Origin: Cucumis sativus
Lineage: Eukaryota > Streptophyta > Magnoliopsida > Cucurbitales > Cucurbitaceae
Direction of reading: 5' to 3'
Assembly (NCBI RefSeq): GCF_000004075.3
Contig: NC_026656.2
Span: forward strand, 1,302,001 to 1,366,000
Length of the DNA: 64,000 nucleotides
Positions 59,201-64,000 of the stretch are shown here, piece after piece. Made by a program: the position numbers and the translations under genes. The notes beneath the pieces are model-generated. The model searched no databases. It had not been told where the DNA came from and was given only the letters and a program-made list of their open reading frames with translations. Positions within the stretch are counted from its first letter, which is position 1, and every line of letters begins with the position of its first letter.

Positions 59201-61136
59201 TGAAATCAAATATAAAAATCAAGAAAGTTATTTTTTTAATGGTTCTTTTTATATATTTAAATGTAATATTTTAGTCATTTATAGTCTTATTCACAATTTT
59301 TTTTTAAAAAAATAATTTTAATTATTTGTTTATCCTCAAAATGGTAAATATTTAGGGAGAAATCTCTACATCAAATTTTCCCTAAATTTGAATTTCATCA
59401 AATTTGTAAATAATCCAAATTTAGATGAGTGTTACCAATAAAATTTTCTTTGTTAAAGAAAAGTGTTCTCATATTATTTCCTATGATCTGTAAAACATTT
59501 ATTTTGTTGGTTACAAAATTGATTTACAAGATTTTAGTCAAACAAAAATGACAATAAAGGTGATTTATAATTAAAATTTGTGAGTTTTAGAAAAAAAAAA
59601 ATATTATTCTTGCATTAATTAAAATTTTCCAAAAAAATGTGAATATAATAGTAATATTATCGAATGATTACCAGATGATCGTCTGTTCGATAATTGACAT
59701 GTAATCGGGTTTTAAAGAAAAAATTGGTATATGGTGGCACCTAAAAGAACCATTAAAAGGAACTAAATACATTAAATTTTAAGAAGAATTATGAAAGAAA
59801 AAGCATCATGGATAAGTCAATTTCTTTGTAAACACTTTTCTAGAATCATCCTATAACTTTATTTTTTAATTCGTATATTTTGAATCGAAAGAAATGGGTT
59901 AAAAAAATAAACAAATTTGTAATCACTAAATCAATTTATCAATGTACACGTGAAACAAATAAATTTCAATAATAATTTTTTTTTTATTGTAGAGACTTAC
60001 ATGTTTGTGAGTGATTTTGAGATGGTCAAATTAAGAGTTTGCTACCAAATCTAAATTTGATCGTTCAAAAATCAATTGTATCTAAATATCTTTTATTTCT
60101 AAAGTCAATATTCTAATTGTCATTCCAAAACACACTTTAAGTACTTTCGTTATAAATTGTTAAATTTGTATAATAACAAATTCATTATAAATTTAAAAAT
60201 TCAAAAGACTAAATTGGTATAGGCTAAACTTTTAACGAAGATACTAAGTTGAGCGGAAAATATTTTTTTTAATAAAGGATATAATATTTTTAGATTAATA
60301 TGTTTAAATTCTATTTCACCATGTGGATTTTGGACCTACCTATGGGCATAGGGCAATGGCATAGTCAACACACCTATACTTTGGCTCCTAGGGATAAAGC
60401 CAAAATCCAAATTATTATAATAAATGTAGACGAGAATAATGTATCTACAATTTAAATTTATATTAATCAACATTCCCCCATTTTACAATTTTATAAATTG
60501 GTTCCAAATTCTCCAATCATTTTTATATGATTCTAAATTTTAAAATCAAAATTTAATGATTTGAAGACTTTTCTTACTATTAGTTTATTTCATAATGTCG
60601 TAGTAAATATAGGATGCACGGATAATTTAACATTTTGAATGTTCACTTAGATTTACCCTCTTTAAGGACAAGACTCTCTCCTTCGATAATCTTAATTTTT
60701 CTTAGGGATGTATTAGTGAATGATCACTTCAGTTTTTCGTAAGTGCGAGACTCCTTTTAATACAAACTAATGTAAAGAAATTGAGAGGTAACAAACTTAA
60801 TTTTTCAAAATAAAAAGCAAAATGGATTCCCACTGTTTGGAGATTCAAATTTTAATACTAAAGGTCAATTTGTCTTCATCCTAATTGAGGCTATGAAAAA
60901 AAGTTATTGATTAGTAATATTCACAATCAATTATTAATCTTTTCAATTGCATATAAATATAAATGGTGAGTTTAACTCAATGATAATTAATACGTAATTT
61001 TACTTTTGATATCGTGAATTTAAATTGGATCGAAATATATTATTTTTCAATAATTGAGGATATAAGCATAATATATATATATATATTGTAATTAAGGATC
61101 ATATTTGTAATTGTGTTCACATATTCCAAGACCGAA

Positions 61137-61218
61137 AGCCCAAAGTTAACATGAAATCACTTTAGGAAGAGCCGATTTCAATGTGGGCTTTAGAGCATTG
61201 GGCCAACCTACATGGGCT
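61137..61218. promoter_or_regulatory. Cluster of four TGGGCY (site II) elements
   Basis: AGCCCA at 61137, TGGGCT at 61184, TGGGCC at 61199 and TGGGCT at 61213 lie within 82 bp. Site II elements bind TCP factors in promoters of growth and housekeeping genes. No gene start is visible close by; the nearest coding start is 1.5 kb away at 62769, so this may be a promoter relic or an element for an unseen transcript. Confidence 0.35.
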
Positions 61219-62483
61219 TGCTAGCAATTATCCCATTTAAAATGAAAATGTATATAATTTTTAGATAAGGTGAAACTTCCTTTTTTTTAAACCACAAAAA
61301 AAAAAAAAAAAAAAAAAATTGAACCCTAAATTTATATTAAGAAAAACTAATATTTTGTAAGGTGAAGGATTGAGTGTTTAATTTTGGATTTTAATTTAAA
61401 ATCACATGTTTAGAAAAAAAAATCCTTTTAGAACTATGGAATTGCATTTTAAGTTGGTTTTTTTAAAAAATTGGATGAAAAATCAAACATCTAAAGTTAA
61501 TTGATAATACAAGTTTTATATCGATTGAATTATACTAATATTGATAAATATCGAGTTGATTTGCTATTAAATACTTTCGTTAAAACACTACCAATGTAAT
61601 TTAAAGTTTATAGACCTATTTGAAGTCCTAATTACTAAAAATATAATAATATAGTACTCCACCATTTAACTTCTCTAATTAGAACAATATAGTGTACCAA
61701 ATCAACGAAAACAATTAAGATCAATAATATATATTACCTATTTTTCACACACTTGTAATTAATATTTGCCTTAAAATATAAATTATTTTATTTAAACTAT
61801 CTTCTCCTTAGTTCTTTCTGATAGATAGATAGTTAAAAAGCCTAAAAGATAATTAATAAACATGAAATATAGTTAACATGTGAGGCTTCAACAAAAAAAA
61901 AAAAAAAAAAACAAAAGAGTAGCATAGAGATGAGAAAAATCCGTATGAATTGATATCGTTATTATATTATTTGGATCAATCTCATGATTTGATCTCTATG
62001 TTTAATATCCATGAATATTTTATTATTTCTTAATTACACATCACATGGCTTTGCATTTAAAATAGATTTTGTTATTTAATTCTTTTTCTTTAATGATATG
62101 GTCAGCCCAAATTAATTTAAAAAAATTATAAGATACTTCATAACACCAAAATGTATTTAACTTTTGGATTTGAAGAACTAAATTTGAGATTTATTAAAAA
62201 TAACAACTAAAATTGATTAAACACAATTATTAGATAAAGACTATAGCTTTGAATTTTGTATTAATATTTATTAAACACATAGTTTTAGTAATATTTTTAG
62301 AAGTTTTTGTTATTTAAAATATTTTGGATTAGAGAGTTGCAAAAGGAAAAGGAGTGAAAGAGAAAAGGCAACGGCCAAGTATTAAGAAGTAAAGAATGAG
62401 ACAGGTGTCAGATGGAGAGCGCACCGTCACATTTCCAAAGTGCTCAACTGGAGATTCTGGATTTCTCTCTCACAAAGAAAGGA

Positions 62484-62768
62484 GGAGAGAGAGAGAGAGA
62501 GAAAAAAGAAAGAAAGAAAGAAAGAAAGGCATTGAATATAAAAACGAAGGACAATCCTAATCCTTCGTCATTGCCAAATTTCTCTCCGTAAATCTATTTC
62601 CTTTCTCTCTTTCTTTGTGTTCATGTTGAACAGCAGCTGAGCAACAACCAACCCACAAAAAACCCAAATCAAGTAACCCATTTTTCCCACTCTCTAAAGC
62701 TTTAATTCTTTGTTTTTAGCTATTTTTAGTGTGATTTATTATCATTGTTTCATCTGGGTAGGTGAGAA
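62484..62768 (+). promoter_or_regulatory. Promoter and 5' leader of the MBD gene
   Basis: Contains (GA)n at 62484-62503, (GAAA)n at about 62505-62528, a TATA-like AATATAAAAACG near 62534, then a pyrimidine-rich leader. A probable leader intron runs from the GTAACC donor at about 62672 to the CTGGGTAG acceptor at 62761, eight bases before the ATG. The transcription start is unknown. Confidence 0.45.
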
Positions 62769-62852
62769 ATGGCGGCATCAGTTGAGAAAGACACTGTTAA
62801 TGAGGAGGTTGTGTCCGTCGAACTACCTGCTCCTCCTGGTTGGAAGAAAAAG
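62769..62852 (+). CDS. Methyl-CpG-binding domain protein, first coding exon (MBD10/11-like)
   Basis: Partial gene. The exon encodes MAASVEKDTVNEEVVSVELP and APPGWKKK (28 residues, phase 0) and ends at a GTTTTG donor. The segment VSVELPAPPGWKKK is the start of the plant MBD10/MBD11 type methyl-CpG-binding domain, where P-x-GW-x-K opens the fold. The expected next exon (carrying a PKKGGTPRKNE-like motif) is not found before the window ends, so the intron is longer than 1.1 kb and the rest lies to the right. Nuclear chromatin protein in the known family, where DNA-methylation binding varies among members. Confidence 0.8.
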
Positions 62853-64000
62853 GTTTTGATTTCTCCTTTGTGGCTTTGATTTTTGTATGAATTCTCTGTT
62901 TTTGTTACTCAATTTTGCTCTAAAATGTTGAATTATCATCTGGGGTTCTGTTGTTTCCTGATTTTAGGGCTTCTTTGGTGGTAATTCACTGTCTTTTGTA
63001 ACTAGGGCTTTTCTGGAAGGTTGAATTGTCAAATTTCTTGCTTAATTCTTCTTTTGATTTGGTTTTTCAGTGTTTTCTTTTGGTGAATTGTTTGCAAATT
63101 GTTGCTTTCTGGTTTCTAATTTTTGCCTTGTTTTTACATCATAATTTGAATTTTGGTTGTTTTATACCTGGGTTCTGGACTAATTTGTGTTCCCTTTTGC
63201 ATCTGGTGCAAGAGAGTGAGTGAGTGATAAAGTTTTCTTGCATTATCTGGGGAGGACCAGGGCCGCAATTGCTTAGTCATCGAAGGTTGGAATCTTTTGT
63301 AGTTTATGAGTCGTTTCCTTCCTCGATTCCCCTAGCCCCACAAGTGTATATTCGTGTGTGCGTATTTTCTATCCAATCACGTAGCTATATTTCGGACCAG
63401 ATACCAGCCACTGGTACATTTGGTCGGATTTCCACCCCCGCAATTTAAATCATATCTTTCAGCTGATTGTTAGTTTGTTATCCTTATCTATCTCTGTACC
63501 CTTCCATAAGACACATGTTACATTTATACTATGTTCTTAGTCAGACAATCTTGCCAAATAGGTTTCCCTTATTCAGGTTATAACTTCCAGTTCCGAAGTT
63601 AGAATGTAAGCAAAAACTCTCACAGCTCTTTTCCCACATAATTTGGTAAGAAGTGGATCCGTTTTTCTTGGATGCTAGCTACGTGTATAGCCTATTGGGG
63701 GTTGTATATTGCCTTGAATATGTTGATTTGGAGTTGGATTTTATTTCCAGAACTGGAATAAATTGGATATCTTCAAGGTTATTTTACGGAGGAATCTGAG
63801 TATAATATTGAGATGTTGGATGACTATAGTTGTTTCTATATATCATCTCTTTTCTTGCTATCCTCAAAGATAATCTTTTGGCATGTAGAAGAGACTGCTT
63901 CTTTTTTGGGGAAGCTCTAGAGGTTGAGGTCTATTGTGGAAGAAATGATATAGGGGAATTATAGATTGGAGATTAGAAGAGTGAGATTTTAGGAGGATGT
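62853..64000 (+). other. First coding intron of the MBD gene
   Basis: T-rich, less AT-biased than distant spacer, as usual for plant introns. Open frames at 63026-63448 are chance frames with no recognisable domain. The 3' splice site is beyond the window. Confidence 0.55.

Larger units (their letters stand above)
53346..62483. other. 9.1-kb AT-rich gene-free region
   Basis: The left end is the YABBY upstream region. It holds (TA)n tracts (54528-54588 and 56244-56276), a tandem CAAAACAATCTATA repeat near 54060-54110, a 32-bp direct repeat (55849 and 56025), a site II cluster (61137-61218), long poly-A runs near 61297 and 61893, and otherwise AT-rich DNA. A minus-strand frame at 54420-54764 is largely (TA)n translated as Tyr-Ile and is not a credible gene. 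Confidence 0.5.

Noticed and set aside
60325-60415. Inverted GGATTTTGG / CCAAAATCC pair about 70 bp apart
   Set aside because: Short arms with poorly matching interior. A miRNA-type hairpin is not supported, and I saw no known plant miRNA sequence in the window.
63026-63448. Open frames of 65 and 74 codons after the MBD exon
   Set aside because: They lie in the T-rich first coding intron and do not match the expected next MBD exon.

Overview
This window is nuclear DNA from a flowering plant. The genes are split by GT-AG introns, the proteins belong to plant-specific families (YABBY, SHINE-type AP2/ERF, EIN3-binding F-box, SPX, plant MBD, BSD2), and very AT-rich intergenic DNA full of (TA)n tracts and short foldback elements separates them. 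The protein sequences look eudicot. My impression is a cucurbit, but that is inference. There are no bacterial-style operons, CRISPR arrays or phage genes, and I found no intact transposon protein.

Layout. 1-1684 (-): 5' part of a plastid-targeted protein gene (DUF3119-like, tentative), leaving the window at the left edge. 2379-5381 (+): five-exon BSD2-type zinc-finger Rubisco assembly chaperone, divergent from the first gene. 6.2-7.9 kb (+): mitochondrial-type ribosomal protein bL31, with introns in its 5' leader and a MULE-like MITE inside one of them. 9087-11075 (-): SPX1/2-type phosphate sensor, with two P1BS (PHR-binding) sites on the arms of a perfect palindrome about 105 bp upstream. 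14804-16144 (-): SHINE/WIN1-type AP2/ERF cuticle regulator, with a MITE just past its stop. 21753-22222 (+): small uncharacterised membrane-anchored basic protein. 23605-25715 (+): five-exon Gag1-like clamp (DUF4050) protein. 32300-34690 (+): EIN3-binding F-box protein (EBF1/2-like), with an upstream ORF that overlaps its start after splicing. 36.1-44.2 kb: a decayed tandem array holding at least three phytochelatin-synthase (PCS) remnants, one intact TPR-like gene (37703-39333) and a gutted second copy of that gene. 49987-53256 (-): seven-exon YABBY5-like gene. 62769 onward (+): first coding exon of a methyl-CpG-binding-domain protein (MBD10/11-like) leaving the window at the right edge.

The genes do not form one pathway. 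They are typical plant single-copy genes covering plastid assembly, mitochondrial translation, phosphate sensing, cuticle formation, ethylene signalling, leaf polarity and chromatin. Three points are most unusual: the eroded PCS/TPR duplication array at 36-44 kb, the palindromic P1BS pair of the SPX gene, and the out-of-frame ORF threaded through the EBF exon 1/exon 2 junction. The large gaps (16.2-21.7, 25.8-32.1, 44.2-49.9 and 53.4-62.4 kb) hold AT-rich DNA with microsatellites and MITE-like foldbacks but no gene I can support.

All exon junctions were derived by eye from reading frame, splice dinucleotides and remembered family sequences. No alignment or transcript was available.
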